Shown: positions 1 to 9,777, numbered from the stretch's first letter. The stretch: 64,000 nt of DNA from Homoserinimonas sp. OAct 916 (GCF_003260275.1 NZ_QJHB01000010.1:124001-188000); one strand, 5' to 3'. Notes: a model not told the origin generated them from the letters alone. Translations and numbers: made by a program.

Positions 1-3000
1 AGTGCTCATCGCCACGTCGAGGGTGTCGGCATCGAGCGAGCCAAAGCCCTCATCGACGAACAGGGTGTCAAGGGTCAGTCCACCCGCCTGATTCGTGACC
101 ACTTCAGCCAGGCCGAGCGCCAGCGCCAGCGAAGCCAAGAAAGTCTCCCCTCCCGACAGCGAACGGGTGGCCCGGGACCGACCGGTGTGCTGGTCGATGA
201 TCTCCAGCCCGAGTCCGGAGCGCACCCCGCGATATTGCTTGGAGTCGTCATGTTCCAGGGAGTACCGTCCACTGGTCATGACCCGCAGTCGCACGTTCGC
301 CGCGGTGACGATCTCTTCGAGTTGCCCGGCCAGAACGTAGGTCTCCAGGCGCATACGCCGAGTGTTCGAGCCGCCTCCCTGAACAGCTGCCGCCAACTGC
401 TGCACCTCATCATGCTCCCTCGTCAACTGAGCCGATGATTCCAGCCGCTGCCGCACCCCGGTCACCACTGTGGAGAGTTGTGTGTGGCGCTCCTGAATCA
501 TGCTGCGGTGGGCGAAAGCGGCATCGCGGGCGGTGCTCGCCTGGTCGCGGCGTTCGGCGGCCGGTATCGTGTCCATCAGAGTTTCCGGTAGGTCGGCGAG
601 AGAGGGTTCCGCCAGAGTCGACCGCGCGGTCGCGTCGGCCTGCTCCCAGTCGCGTATGGCCGCCTCGAGCCGTTGGCGCTCTGCCTCATCGAGACGGGCT
701 GCATCTACCGACTCCTCGCTGCTGAAGTGATGGGCGACCAGTTGTGCATCAACGTGCTGGGTCGCCGCCGCGAGCGCCTGGTGCCGGGATTCTCGTGTGG
801 TGAGGGCTCGCGCCAATGCTCGGGCGGCTTCGAGGGCGCGTTGAAGGGCAGACGATCGCTCGGCAACGCTCTCGAACTCCTTCTTTGCACGGTCGACGCG
901 CTGCACGATCGCGGTGAGCCGTGCATCCATCTCAGTGAACCCGGCCAGGGCGGCATCGCGAACGGACCGCAACCGTTCGGCTTCGGCGCCCAGTTCGGCC
1001 TGTTCGTTCTTCAATCCTGTCAGCTCAGCCTGCTGCGTGATGAGCTCGCTGCCGGCATCTGCTGCCCGCTTCACGTCGGCCTCGGCCTCCACCAGTTCAG
1101 CGGAGAGCTCATCGGCGCCCTTGCCGGTCGCACGCGCCAGGGCGGCGGCCAACTTCGCCTCGACCCCCTTGGCCACCGCGCGAGCATTGTCCAGGGCGGT
1201 GCGACAGTTCTCGAGGCTCTCGTGTGCCCTGTCCAGGTCTGCTTCAGTGACCGGCTCACCCGCAGTGACAGCCGGCTGCGGATGCTCCACCGATCCACAG
1301 ACGGCACATCTTTCACCGGGTTTCAGTTTGGCCGCGAGTTCGCCGGCGTATCCGGCGAGGCGACGACGGTGCAGGTCGTCGAGATGTGCCGCTGCAGCGC
1401 TGTTTGCCGAAGCGGCCGCCCCTTCCGATTGCTGCGCAGCGATCAATTCGGGGCCGAGGGCTGCGGCTTCGCTGGCACCCTGCAACGCGGTGGTCACCCG
1501 CTGCACCGCCTCAGTGGCTGAGGAATGAGTGGCCGCGGACAGCTGGGTCTTCAGCACGCGGTCGCCCAGAGCGTCGATCAATTGTGGCAGCTCGGATGCC
1601 CGCGATGCGTTCTTCGTCACGGCCGCTTCCGCATTGTCACGGAGTGTCTGGCGCGCGGCCAATTCGTCGCGCAGTTCGGGTAGTGCCAGCTCGTCGTGCA
1701 CTACCTGTTCGAGGGCACCGATGGCGTGGGCGTTCTGGTCTATCGACGCGGCGATGGCAGCGGCGTCGACCTCGGTGGCGGCCGGCGTCTGATGCTCCTT
1801 CGCCGCCTCCTCAGCTGCCAGGAATGCGCGCAGCGCGGCGTGCTCGCTCGCGCGTGCGTCTTCCAGCGCCGTGGCTGCGTTTCGCCGGGCCTCGACCTGC
1901 GGCCAAACAGCGGCGGCGGAGATCGCCTCGTGCACGCGCCGGCGGTCTGCGGTGATCGCGTCGGCCTGGCCGGTGAGGGTCTCCAGTCGCGATCGGGCAT
2001 CATCGCGCCGTCGCTGGCGGGCCAGCGTCTCGACCTGTTCCCGATGAATATGATCAGCCTCCGCGAAGGCTGCATCGGCATCGGTGGTGGCTTTCTCGGC
2101 CGCGACGAGCGCATCCCCCAGCCGGCTGAGCGCGGCTTCAAACCACTCCAACGTGGGGTGCTCCGGTGCGGCATCGAACTCGCCTGCGGCCCGCTGGACC
2201 GGGTCGCCGCTCGGTTCGTTGGCGGGCTCACCGTAGAATCCAGCACCGAGCCCCTCGTCACTCTCGCCGGTCTGCAACTTCGGATCGGCATTCACCGCGC
2301 CACCGGCAACCGATTCGGCCAGCAGGTCGACGACGCGCCTGCCCTCTTCGCGAACCTGGTCGACCGCCGTGCGCAGCCGCGACTCGATGTCTTTGGCTCG
2401 CCCGGCGAGCGCGGTCTCATATTGTTCGAACCGCCGCGTGCCGAACAGGCTCCGAAGCACGGCCTGGCGCTCGTCGTCTCTGGCCAACAAGAACTCCTGG
2501 AATCGATTCTGGGCCAGAAGCACGACCTGCAGAAACTGCTCTTTGGTGAGCCCGACGATGCGAGCGAGTTCATGCCCCACATCGCGCGGCCCCGATGCCA
2601 GACCCACCCAATGCTCAATATCAGTGGCACCGGTCGCTGCCCCGGCGACGGTGCCTGTGCCGTTCGCCTCGTCCGGTTGCCAGACAAACAGTTCGGCGGT
2701 GGGCTTCTCCTTCGTGGTACCCGTTCCGCTCTTCTTGGCTCGTTCGTATTCGGGCGTGCGGCTCACCCGGTAACGATTGCCTCCGGCCGTGAAATCGAGC
2801 GTGACGTAACTGGGGTCTTCCGGTGCGGCGTGGTGGCTGCGCAATCGGGTCTGCGTGCCGTCATAGCGCGGTACAGCATCGTACAGCGCGAAACAGATTG
2901 CGTCGAGGATGCTTGACTTTCCGGCACCGGTCTTTCCCGTGATCAGGAAGATGCCGTCGTCGATGAAGTGGTCGAAGTCGACGGTCTGCGCGGTGCGGAA

Positions 3001-3039
3001 CGGACCGAAGCCGGCCACCTCAAGTCGGTGGATCCTCAT
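1..3039 (-). CDS. sbcC: SbcC exonuclease subunit, SMC-like ATPase (3' end outside window)
   Basis: ATPase subunit of the SbcCD (Mre11-Rad50-like) nuclease, which cuts hairpins and DNA ends at stalled forks and breaks. The frame is open for 1013 codons from the ATG at 3039 to the window edge. The N-terminus has a Walker A, GKTGAGKSS, at about residue 35. A zinc-hook CAVC lies near residue 580 (about base 1300) between long charged, coiled-coil-like stretches. Near the edge are the ABC signature LSGGETFLASLALALGLAE and the Walker B region LFVDEGFGSLD. Only a few tens of C-terminal residues should be missing. The start overlaps the sbcD stop (ATGA), so the two are translationally coupled. Confidence 0.93.
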   Translation of the reverse strand, partial: MRIHRLEVAGFGPFRTAQTVDFDHFIDDGIFLITGKTGAGKSSILDAICFALYDAVPRYDGTQTRLRSHHAAPEDPSYVTLDFTAGGNRYRVSRTPEYERAKKSGTGTTKEKPTAELFVWQPDEANGTGTVAGAATGATDIEHWVGLASGPRDVGHELARIVGLTKEQFLQVVLLAQNRFQEFLLARDDERQAVLRSLFGTRRFEQYETALAGRAKDIESRLRTAVDQVREEGRRVVDLLAESVAGGAVNADPKLQTGESDEGLGAGFYGEPANEPSGDPVQRAAGEFDAAPEHPTLEWFEAALSRLGDALVAAEKATTDADAAFAEADHIHREQVETLARQRRRDDARSRLETLTGQADAITADRRRVHEAISAAAVWPQVEARRNAATALEDARASEHAALRAFLAAEEAAKEHQTPAATEVDAAAIAASIDQNAHAIGALEQVVHDELALPELRDELAARQTLRDNAEAAVTKNASRASELPQLIDALGDRVLKTQLSAATHSSATEAVQRVTTALQGASEAAALGPELIAAQQSEGAAASANSAAAAHLDDLHRRRLAGYAGELAAKLKPGERCAVCGSVEHPQPAVTAGEPVTEADLDRAHESLENCRTALDNARAVAKGVEAKLAAALARATGKGADELSAELVEAEADVKRAADAGSELITQQAELTGLKNEQAELGAEAERLRSVRDAALAGFTEMDARLTAIVQRVDRAKKEFESVAERSSALQRALEAARALARALTTRESRHQALAAATQHVDAQLVAHHFSSEESVDAARLDEAERQRLEAAIRDWEQADATARSTLAEPSLADLPETLMDTIPAAERRDQASTARDAAFAHRSMIQERHTQLSTVVTGVRQRLESSAQLTREHDEVQQLAAAVQGGGSNTRRMRLETYVLAGQLEEIVTAANVRLRVMTSGRYSLEHDDSKQYRGVRSGLGLEIIDQHTGRSRATRSLSGGETFLASLALALGLAEVVTNQAGGLTLDTLFVDEGFGSLDADTLDVAMST

Positions 3040-4187
3040 CGGGCCGCCTCGGTGGCCGCGAGTGTGGCGATCACGTCGGCGATCACCCGTGCCTCATCGG
3101 CGGTCGGGCCCACCCCGTTTCGTACGTGTTCGAGAAACCCGGAGAAGACCTCATGGTCGCCCTTGCCTCTCAGCCGTTCACTGTAGCTCGTGGCGTCATC
3201 GACGGTGAGGATCGTCGGCTGGTGTTCCAGGTTGACACACCACGGGAAGCGCCGCTGCAAGCGCCGCATGCCGTCAATCGGCCGCGCCTGGTCGGTGAGC
3301 ACGGCACTCACCCAGGACGATTCGTGTTGGTCGAACCGGGCATCCGTCAACAGTTGGTCGATCGTTCCGGTGAGCTGAACCAGGGCGCGAGAAATGGGCA
3401 GGTTAAGCCATTCGACAGCGGCGCGCCCTGACGGGCCGAGGTCGACCAGCCAGACACCCCGAGGTTTTCCGGCCTCGGAGAAGGAGTAGTGAAGCGGGGC
3501 GCCCGAGTAGCGCACTCGTTCACGGAGAGTGGCGCGACCATGGATGTGCCCGAGTGCGACATAGTCGTGCCCCTCAAAGACGCTCACCGGCACCAGGTCG
3601 AGGCCGCCCGCGGTGATGTCACGCTCCACATTGCTGGCCTGAACTCCCGCTGCGAAGCAGTGGGCGAGCACCACCGAGCGCCCGCCCCTTTGCGCACGAT
3701 CATCGGCGATGAGCGACATCGCGTGCGTGATCGCCTGCTCGTGGGTGCGCAGTTCGACCCCGGGAAACCGGTGCCGGATGAGCGCCGGTTCCAAGAACGG
3801 AATGCCGTAGAAGTGCACCGGACCGTCGGCGTCGACGAGGGTGACCGGTTGATCGACCTGCTCAGGGCGAGTGAGCACGTGCACCCCGGCGAGGCTCGCG
3901 AATTCCGATTGGAAGCCGAGCCGGGTGGCCGAATCGTGGTTGCCGCTGGTGACCACCACCTGTGCGCCAGCCGCGAGGATTCCGCGCACCGCCGTGGTGA
4001 ACACCTCGAAGTAGTCGGCTGCCGGGGTGGCCGAGTCGAACACATCGCCGGCGACGAGCACCACATCGATATTCTGCTCGCGCACGTGGTCGATCAGCGC
4101 ATCAAGCACTTCGCCCAACGCTTCGTGCGTCGAGTGCCCGTGAAAGGTGCGACCGATGTGCCAGTCAGAGGTGTGCAGGATTCGCAT
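3036..4187 (-). CDS. sbcD: SbcD exonuclease subunit, metallophosphoesterase
   Basis: Nuclease subunit of SbcCD, an Mn-dependent Mre11-like phosphodiesterase. The 383-aa protein carries the calcineurin-like motifs in order: DWHIGR near residue 8, GDVFD near 47, GNHDS near 82, and GHIHGR near 212. The length is normal for bacterial SbcD. It lies upstream of sbcC on the same strand with a 4-bp ATGA overlap, the usual arrangement. The gene upstream (NAD(P)HX epimerase) is divergent, with only about 80 bp between the two starts, so promoters for both must lie there. Confidence 0.93.
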   Translation of the reverse strand: MRILHTSDWHIGRTFHGHSTHEALGEVLDALIDHVREQNIDVVLVAGDVFDSATPAADYFEVFTTAVRGILAAGAQVVVTSGNHDSATRLGFQSEFASLAGVHVLTRPEQVDQPVTLVDADGPVHFYGIPFLEPALIRHRFPGVELRTHEQAITHAMSLIADDRAQRGGRSVVLAHCFAAGVQASNVERDITAGGLDLVPVSVFEGHDYVALGHIHGRATLRERVRYSGAPLHYSFSEAGKPRGVWLVDLGPSGRAAVEWLNLPISRALVQLTGTIDQLLTDARFDQHESSWVSAVLTDQARPIDGMRRLQRRFPWCVNLEHQPTILTVDDATSYSERLRGKGDHEVFSGFLEHVRNGVGPTADEARVIADVIATLAATEAAR

Positions 4188-4265
4188 GTTCTCACGTTAT
4201 CGGTCGCCTACGACATTCACCTGTCTGGCCTGACGCCACACGGTTCGACGCGAGACAATGAAGAG

Positions 4266-5018
4266 ATGATCCGTGGATATTCTGCCGAGCAGGTGCGGGA
4301 GGCCGAGGCCCCACTGCTGGCTGCCGGTGTTCCTCTGATGCGCCGGGCCGCGGCCGGCCTGGCCGACGAGATCCGCCGGGTTCTGGCAGAACGATCCCGG
4401 CCGGCATCAGACCCCGGAAATGCAGATGGCGAAGACGCAGTCGCCGGCCATCCGGAGGCTGCCCGTGTCGTGCTGCTGGTGGGCTCCGGGAACAACGGCG
4501 GTGACGCCCTCTACGCGGGAGCCGAGCTCGCCGCAGAAGGGGTGAGTGTTGCGATCGTCAGCACCGGCAACCACGTGCAAGAGGCCGGACTGGCCGCAGC
4601 GCTCACGGCAGGCGCCCACCGTGAACCGGCGGAAGCCGACCGGGTGTCTCGGCTTGCCGCCGAAGCCGATATTGTCGTCGATGCAATTCTCGGTACCGGC
4701 AGCAGCGCGAACCCGGCGTTGCGCGGGCTGGCCCGCGAGATCGTCGCGGCGATTCGCCCGGTCGTCGCCGGGGGTTTTCCGCGGCCACACGTGGTCGCCG
4801 TCGACATTCCCAGTGGAACCAACCCGGATGACGGGTCGGTGCCCGATGCGACTGTGCTTCCCGCCGACGTCACAGTCACTTTCGGCGGGTGCAAGGCCGG
4901 ACTGCTGCTCCGGCCTGCGTCAGAGCTCGCCGGCCGCGTGCGGCTGGTCGACATCGGGCTGGGTGCGCGTCTCGCCGGAATGCAACCGCTGGTCAGTGCG
5001 CCCGATCCACTTCTGTGA
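4266..5018 (+). CDS. nnrE: NAD(P)H-hydrate epimerase (YjeF N-terminal domain only)
   Basis: Epimerises R- and S-NAD(P)HX so that the partner dehydratase can repair damaged NAD(P)H. The protein is 250 aa from the ATG at 4266. The glycine-rich GSGNNGGDALYAG motif lies near residue 76, the DAILGTG segment near 140 and the VDIPSGTNPDDG motif near 180, all typical of the YjeF_N fold. In many bacteria this domain is fused to the NnrD kinase-like dehydratase; here the ORF stops after the epimerase domain, so the dehydratase must be encoded elsewhere. The frame stays open far upstream (to 3489), but that part is antisense to sbcD and was excluded. Confidence 0.85.
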   Translation: MIRGYSAEQVREAEAPLLAAGVPLMRRAAAGLADEIRRVLAERSRPASDPGNADGEDAVAGHPEAARVVLLVGSGNNGGDALYAGAELAAEGVSVAIVSTGNHVQEAGLAAALTAGAHREPAEADRVSRLAAEADIVVDAILGTGSSANPALRGLAREIVAAIRPVVAGGFPRPHVVAVDIPSGTNPDDGSVPDATVLPADVTVTFGGCKAGLLLRPASELAGRVRLVDIGLGARLAGMQPLVSAPDPLL

Positions 5019-5045
5019 AGATTCGGTCACCCGTAGCGCACGAGC

Positions 5046-5591
5046 TCATTCCGCCTGGTGGGAAGGATCCTCGAGGCCAGGCCCGAGCTCGCTCTCCAAA
5101 CCCCCGATGACGTGGTCGACAATCACCTGCGGGCTGTCCCGGATGTCGACACTGATTCCGCGTTCATCGGCCCCCAGCGGTTCCATGGTGTCGAACTGGG
5201 ATTGCAACAGCTCGGTGGGCATGTAGTCGTGATGGCGGTCGCGGATTCGCTCGGCTATCAGCTCGATCGAGCCGACCGGATTAATCACGAAGAGCTCGGG
5301 AACGGCCTCCCGCAACAGGTCACGGTACTGCTTCTTCAAGGCCGAGCAGACGACAACAATGCCGTCATCGGCATGCTCGGCCAATGTGCGCGCGATGGTC
5401 TTCAGCCACGGCAGGCGGTCTTCGTCAGTGAGCGGGATTCCGGAGGCCATCTTGGCGATGTTCTCATCAGAGTGCAGTGCGTCGCCGTCGATGAAACGCC
5501 GCCCGAGCCGTGCCGCGAGAATCGCCCCGATTGTGCTCTTACCCGCACCCTGCACCCCCATCACCACGATGGGAGGAATATTTGCTGGCAT
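5046..5591 (-). CDS. gntK: Gluconokinase
   Basis: Phosphorylates D-gluconate to 6-phosphogluconate, feeding the pentose phosphate pathway. The 181-aa protein has the P-loop GVQGAGKSTIG near residue 12, the FIDGDALHS gluconate-side motif near 33, and the C-terminal QFDTMEPL region, all characteristic of the GntK/IdnK family. Length is normal. The start ATG at 5591 has an AAGGAG ribosome binding site at good spacing. No gluconate permease or GntR-type repressor is adjacent, so it appears to be a single-gene unit convergent with the epimerase gene. Confidence 0.9.
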   Translation of the reverse strand: MPANIPPIVVMGVQGAGKSTIGAILAARLGRRFIDGDALHSDENIAKMASGIPLTDEDRLPWLKTIARTLAEHADDGIVVVCSALKKQYRDLLREAVPELFVINPVGSIELIAERIRDRHHDYMPTELLQSQFDTMEPLGADERGISVDIRDSPQVIVDHVIGGLESELGPGLEDPSHQAE

Positions 5592-5820
5592 CCGTGCTCC
5601 TTGATTCAGCCCTGATCTGCACGCACGTTCGTTCCCTCACCCCACCCTACGGCCCCGTCCCCGTCAGTTGGGACGTTTGATTTCGTTGAGCGTGCGCTCG
5701 ATGGCATTATCCGGACGTTTCAACACCATCTACTGCTCGCTCGCCGAGTCGAGCGACGTTCACGACCACGACGGACAGATCACCGGCCAGGCTGGACCAC
5801 GACCGATAGTGTTGACGAAT

Positions 5821-6525
5821 ATGCGCCTCCTCTTCATCCGACACGGTCAGACGCCTGGGAATGTCGCCGGCCTCATCGACACCGCCCACCCCGGCCCGGG
5901 TCTCACCGACCTCGGCCACCGGCAGGCTGCACACATCCCGGTCGAGTTGAAGAACGAACCGGTCGACGCGCTCTATGCATCGACGCTGGTGCGCACCCAG
6001 TTGACGGCCAGACCCTTGTCGACGGACCGAAAACTCGACATCGACGTGCGCCCGGGCCTGCACGAGATCCAAGCCGGCAGCCTGGAGAATCTTCGCGATC
6101 ACGAAGCCGTGCGGGCCTACCTGGAAACCGTGTTCGCGTGGGTGGCGGGCGATCATGATGTCGCCATGCCGGGCGGCCCCGACGGGCACGAGTTCTTCGG
6201 CCGTTACAACGCCGATCTGCGCGCGATCGAGGCATCCGGCGCCTCGTCGGCAGCGGTCGTCAGCCATGGCGCCGCCATCCGGGTCTGGGTTGCCGCGAAC
6301 GTCACCAATGTGTCGCCCGTGTTCGCGCAGGAGAACCACCTGGACAACGCGGGGATCGTCGTTGTGGAGGGCTCGTTCGAGCGTGGATGGACTCTGTCCA
6401 GTTGGGCGGGCCGGTCGATCGCCGACCACGGCGAACCGGGCACCCCGATCGTCACTCCGCCGCGCCCTGACGTGCACGACCCCACCGGCGAAACCCTCAG
6501 CGAGGCGCGCGCCGACTCCGACTAG
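5821..6525 (+). CDS. Histidine phosphatase family protein (phosphoglycerate mutase-like)
   Basis: Member of the branch 1 histidine phosphatase superfamily. The 234-aa protein starts with LLFIRHGQTPGN, the RHG phosphohistidine motif, and has a second catalytic histidine at VVSHGAAIRVW near residue 150. LYASTLVRTQLTA near 55 is the usual arginine-containing substrate-pocket segment. The substrate cannot be read from the sequence: cofactor-dependent mutase, broad phosphatase and cobalamin-pathway phosphatase are all possible, and no pathway gene is adjacent. The ATG at 5821 is preferred because the upstream in-frame extension has no coding character. The 229 bp before it show no other feature. 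Confidence 0.8.
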   Translation: MRLLFIRHGQTPGNVAGLIDTAHPGPGLTDLGHRQAAHIPVELKNEPVDALYASTLVRTQLTARPLSTDRKLDIDVRPGLHEIQAGSLENLRDHEAVRAYLETVFAWVAGDHDVAMPGGPDGHEFFGRYNADLRAIEASGASSAAVVSHGAAIRVWVAANVTNVSPVFAQENHLDNAGIVVVEGSFERGWTLSSWAGRSIADHGEPGTPIVTPPRPDVHDPTGETLSEARADSD

Positions 6526-6989
6526 CCGTCCGGAAAGACGCGCTTGTAGCTGCGTCCGTCCGGCAACGTCACCGTCTCGGCTCGCAGTGTTCCGCGAGTG
6601 ACCCGCAGGTAGATCGCCTGGGCGGAGACACCCAGCTTCGTGGCGGCCTCTGCCACCGACAGCCCCGGCAGGTCCGTCGGCACGCTGCTCGGTCGCGACG
6701 ACCGTTTGCGGCCCGCCTGATGCCGGGCAGCGATCTCGTCATCGCTGCCCTGCCAACGCCATTTCGCGGCGGCGGGTTTGATCGACGCGGCCCGAGCGAC
6801 CTGCTCCCAACTCGCCCCCGCCTCCAGAGCGTCTCGTACGCTCGCGAGCGTCGCCGGGTCGTTCTCCAGCGCGCTGATCAGCGAACGGATGCCGTCCAGC
6901 CGCTCCAACGCATCCGGAACCTCATCGACCCCGTCTGCCGCAACGACGCGCCGAAGAGCTGCCCGCGTCGACTCTGCCAAAAAGCTCAC
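6522..6989 (-). CDS. Small DNA-binding protein with two helix-turn-helix-like segments
   Basis: A 155-aa protein read from a GTG at 6989. The middle (GASWEQVARAASIKPAAAKWR) and the C-terminus (LSVAEAATKLGVSAQAIYLR) both look like helix-turn-helix segments separated by a basic linker. This suggests a nucleoid or transcriptional regulator. No enzymatic domain is seen. The ORF stays open further upstream, but that part overlaps the hydrolase remnant in another frame. No clear Shine-Dalgarno precedes the GTG, so the start is uncertain. Its 3' end overlaps that of the convergent phosphatase gene by 4 bp. Confidence 0.6.
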   Translation of the reverse strand: MSFLAESTRAALRRVVAADGVDEVPDALERLDGIRSLISALENDPATLASVRDALEAGASWEQVARAASIKPAAAKWRWQGSDDEIAARHQAGRKRSSRPSSVPTDLPGLSVAEAATKLGVSAQAIYLRVTRGTLRAETVTLPDGRSYKRVFPDG

Positions 6990-7011
6990 GATGGATCTGC
7001 CCGGGCCCCTT

Positions 7012-7380
7012 CTACAGCGCCCACTTCGACACCGTGGCGTTGAACTCAGCCGGTGCGGTGCCGAATCCCATTTGGGTGGGCATGGTGGCAATTTCTGCAT
7101 TCGGCAGGTTCGTCGTGATCCATCGCTCAGCGGCATCCGCCCAATCGTCGCGCGCGATGAACAGCGTGGGGATCGTCGTTGAAACGTCTGAGGCGGTTGC
7201 CGAGAAGTCACTGGTCAAGCCGTCGGCAGCGGTGGTGATGGCGACATGTTCCGGAGTCTGGAAACCCAGTTGCACAACACGGGTGACATCGGGGTGATCC
7301 GCTGCAGTGTCGCCGTCACCCACATCGACCTGTGACTCGGTCACCGAAGCGGGTACGGGCGGCAACAATAATTCGGTCAT
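7012..7380 (-). pseudogene. Alpha/beta hydrolase remnant with internal deletion
   Basis: A 122-aa ORF whose second half (from about residue 45) matches the C-terminal third of an alpha/beta hydrolase: an IPTLFIARDDWADAAERW strand-loop-helix, then NLPNAEIATMP and PAEFNATVSKWAL. The N-terminal core carrying the G-x-S-x-G nucleophile is absent. The position where the catalytic histidine is expected reads TQMGF rather than the usual HMxF pattern. The first 40 residues look like a true N-terminus joined directly to the C-terminal piece, as if the middle had been deleted. It is unlikely to be an active enzyme. Confidence 0.6.
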
Positions 7381-7479
7381 GGTGCCACCTAAGCAGAGCC
7401 CACGACGCAAGGGCAAGAGGCGCGAGGGCCCGGGCGAACGGCTGAGCCCGGATCAGTGAGCCCGGCGGATGCCCTGCAC

Positions 7480-8409
7480 TCAGCCGATCAGCGTGACAAC
7501 GTCTTTGGGCGCCTCGTCGACGAGCAACGTGAACACGTCTGGGCGTGAATAATGCCCGGCGCTGTCGAAGTCGAACTTCGCCCGCGGAATGTCGTCGAGG
7601 TCGATCTCGGCGACCAGCACGCCCTCTTCACCACGCAACGGGCCGGCGAGCACCTCACCGAGCGGTGAGACGATCACGCTGCCGCCGTTGATCAGCACCG
7701 TCTCTGGGGCCTCGCCCTGCACGGGATGAACGTCTTCCGGCAGGTGGGCCCGGGTCAGGTACTGGCCGGCACCGATCACGAAGCAGCGCCCCTCCAGGCT
7801 GATGTGCGTCATCGTCGACTGCCACTGCGGCCGGTCGTCCACCGTCGGCGCGCACCAGATCTGTACCCCTTTGGCATACATCGTCTGGCGGAACAGCGGC
7901 ATGTAGTTCTCCCAGCAGATTGCTGACCCGAGCACGCCCAACTCGGTCGAGACAGCGGGCATGGTCGAACCGTCGCCCTGTCCCCACAAAAAACGCTCTG
8001 CCGCTGTGGGCATCAGCTTGCGATGTTTGGCCACCATCCCTTGACCCGGCACGAAGAAGGCGGCCGTGCAGTACAGAGTGCCACCGTCGCGTTCGATCAC
8101 ACCGACCACCAGGTGCACGTCAAGCTCGGTCGCGAGCTCGGCGAGGTGATCAGCCTCTGTGCCGGGCAGGTCCACCGCCGATTCGAAATAGCGCCGGAAC
8201 TCGTCCCGGCCACCCGGCGCGCGGGAGCCCACGGTCACACCGAAGTCGAGGCCCTTCGGGTATCCGCCGAGGAAGGCCTCGGGCAGCACGATCAGCCGCG
8301 CACCGGCATCCGCCGCCTCTCTGATGAGACGTTCCCCCTTGGCGAGAGTGGCCGGGGTGTCGAACAGCACTGAACCGGCCTGAACAGCGGCCACCGTGAT
8401 ACGCGTCAT
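7480..8409 (-). CDS. Nitrilase / carbon-nitrogen hydrolase
   Basis: Cytoplasmic enzyme of the nitrilase superfamily that hydrolyses nitriles to acids and ammonia. The 309-aa protein has the catalytic triad in place: Glu in LPEAFLGGYP near residue 44, Lys in KHRKLMPT near 129, and Cys in ICWENYMPL near 163. The CWENYMPL signature is that of true nitrilases (branch 1) rather than amidases, and the length fits. It is a single gene, transcribed in the same direction as the neighbouring acetyltransferase but separated from it. The natural substrate is not indicated. Confidence 0.85.
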   Translation of the reverse strand: MTRITVAAVQAGSVLFDTPATLAKGERLIREAADAGARLIVLPEAFLGGYPKGLDFGVTVGSRAPGGRDEFRRYFESAVDLPGTEADHLAELATELDVHLVVGVIERDGGTLYCTAAFFVPGQGMVAKHRKLMPTAAERFLWGQGDGSTMPAVSTELGVLGSAICWENYMPLFRQTMYAKGVQIWCAPTVDDRPQWQSTMTHISLEGRCFVIGAGQYLTRAHLPEDVHPVQGEAPETVLINGGSVIVSPLGEVLAGPLRGEEGVLVAEIDLDDIPRAKFDFDSAGHYSRPDVFTLLVDEAPKDVVTLIG

Positions 8410-8454
8410 GCCCCGAGCCTATGGCACCGCGACTGACCGCCTCGTTTCACCCGC

Positions 8455-9777
8455 TCAGAACCAAGTGCTCAGCCACGGAGTCGTCGGGGAGCGGAACGCG
8501 GCGTCGAACGCGATCGCCGAGCCCGGTTGCACGTCGGTGAGTCGGCCGGCGCGCGCCAGGGTTGCGGCCGACACTCCCCCCACATAGAGGGCACCGAGTT
8601 CACTCACCCCGAGGGTAAGTTCGGCAGTGGCATCGGGTACACCAATATCCGACTCCAGCGCCGTGATGGTGCCCACACCGGCGTCGTCGACCGCGAGCAG
8701 CACCCGTCCATCTGCGAATCCCAGTGGATCGCTCACTCGCAGTACGATCCGACCGGGCGCACTGTAGCGTCGCGCTTCGAGGGCATCCTTGAGATCGAGG
8801 ATGCGCACCCACAGATGGTCATTCACGGCGGCGGCACGCACGGCCCGCGGGTTGGCGACGAGCCAGAGCAGGGGCTCGTCGACAGGACGCAACCGCGCCG
8901 ACACCGACCCGACCAGGTCAAGCCCCAGCAGGTACTGCCACAATCCTGCATAAGCGTCGTCAGTGACCGAACACAGGTATTCCACAGTCGCGACACGCTC
9001 TGTGTTCTCACCCTCGGAGTGCTTCACGCTATAGATGGCGAAACCCTGCGGAACCCCGTCCGCATCGTCGAATCGCACCGCACGGTTCTGCTTGGCGTTG
9101 TCCTCGTCGCCCACAACACCGACAAGCTCGCCCCAGAGCTGCTCGTCGAGAGTGACGTCGCCGGGTGAGCCGAGTTGGGCCCGCTCCAGAATCTCCCGCC
9201 CAGATCTGTGGATGTGCTGCAACGACACCAGGTGCACCCTGCCGGCTGTCTCGCGTCCAGCCCATCCCGCCCTCCGGGTCTGAATAGTCAGTTCGGCCCC
9301 TTGGGTGGCGGGTCCGAAACCATAGCGACCATAGAGCGTGGCCTCGGAAGCGGTGAGCACGGCGAGCGGCAGATTCTGCGCCGCGGCGGTGCGCAATTCT
9401 CCCTCGATCATGGCTCGGGCGATGCCGCGGCGGTGATGGGTGGGTGCAACCGTGACGGAGCTGATCGCCCACGCCGGAACCTGCTTATCGCCCGGGACGG
9501 TCATCGCCAGCGGCCACGAGCTGACCGTCGCGATCGGGGTCTCCGGTTCGGCGGCCGTGTCGTCCCACACGCCGGAAGTTCGCCGGTAGGCAGTCTGCCC
9601 CACCAGCTCTTCGAGTTGGGTGCCGGCAATCCGCTCACCGTGGAATCCGCGCGCATCCGCCTGCAACCACGCCTCGAAGGCCACACGATCAGCCGTGTCG
9701 ACCCGCTGCAGCCTGAGTCCCTGCTTCGTCATTCGTTCGGCTGATTGCGGATCGATCCTGATCTCAGTGAAACTCAT
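8455..9777 (-). CDS. Eis-like GNAT N-acetyltransferase
   Basis: A 440-aa acetyltransferase of the Eis type: an N-terminal GNAT domain, a second degenerate GNAT domain, and a C-terminal sterol-carrier-like domain. The acetyl-CoA pyrophosphate loop is visible at VAPTHHRRGIARAMI near residue 110, followed by LYGRYGFGPAT, typical of Eis. The protein ends in LSTWF, and a C-terminal aromatic carboxylate is the general base in this family. Eis proteins acetylate amines, including aminoglycosides, at multiple sites. Activity against antibiotics cannot be inferred from sequence alone. Confidence 0.83.
   Translation of the reverse strand: MSFTEIRIDPQSAERMTKQGLRLQRVDTADRVAFEAWLQADARGFHGERIAGTQLEELVGQTAYRRTSGVWDDTAAEPETPIATVSSWPLAMTVPGDKQVPAWAISSVTVAPTHHRRGIARAMIEGELRTAAAQNLPLAVLTASEATLYGRYGFGPATQGAELTIQTRRAGWAGRETAGRVHLVSLQHIHRSGREILERAQLGSPGDVTLDEQLWGELVGVVGDEDNAKQNRAVRFDDADGVPQGFAIYSVKHSEGENTERVATVEYLCSVTDDAYAGLWQYLLGLDLVGSVSARLRPVDEPLLWLVANPRAVRAAAVNDHLWVRILDLKDALEARRYSAPGRIVLRVSDPLGFADGRVLLAVDDAGVGTITALESDIGVPDATAELTLGVSELGALYVGGVSAATLARAGRLTDVQPGSAIAFDAAFRSPTTPWLSTWF

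Noticed and set aside
673-2916. Long plus-strand ORFs within sbcC
   Set aside because: They are mirror frames of a clearly coding minus-strand gene with all SbcC motifs; their peptides have no recognisable domains.
3489-4265. Long in-frame upstream extension of the NAD(P)HX epimerase
   Set aside because: It is wholly antisense to sbcD, has no family similarity, and the YjeF_N domain starts at the ATG at 4266.
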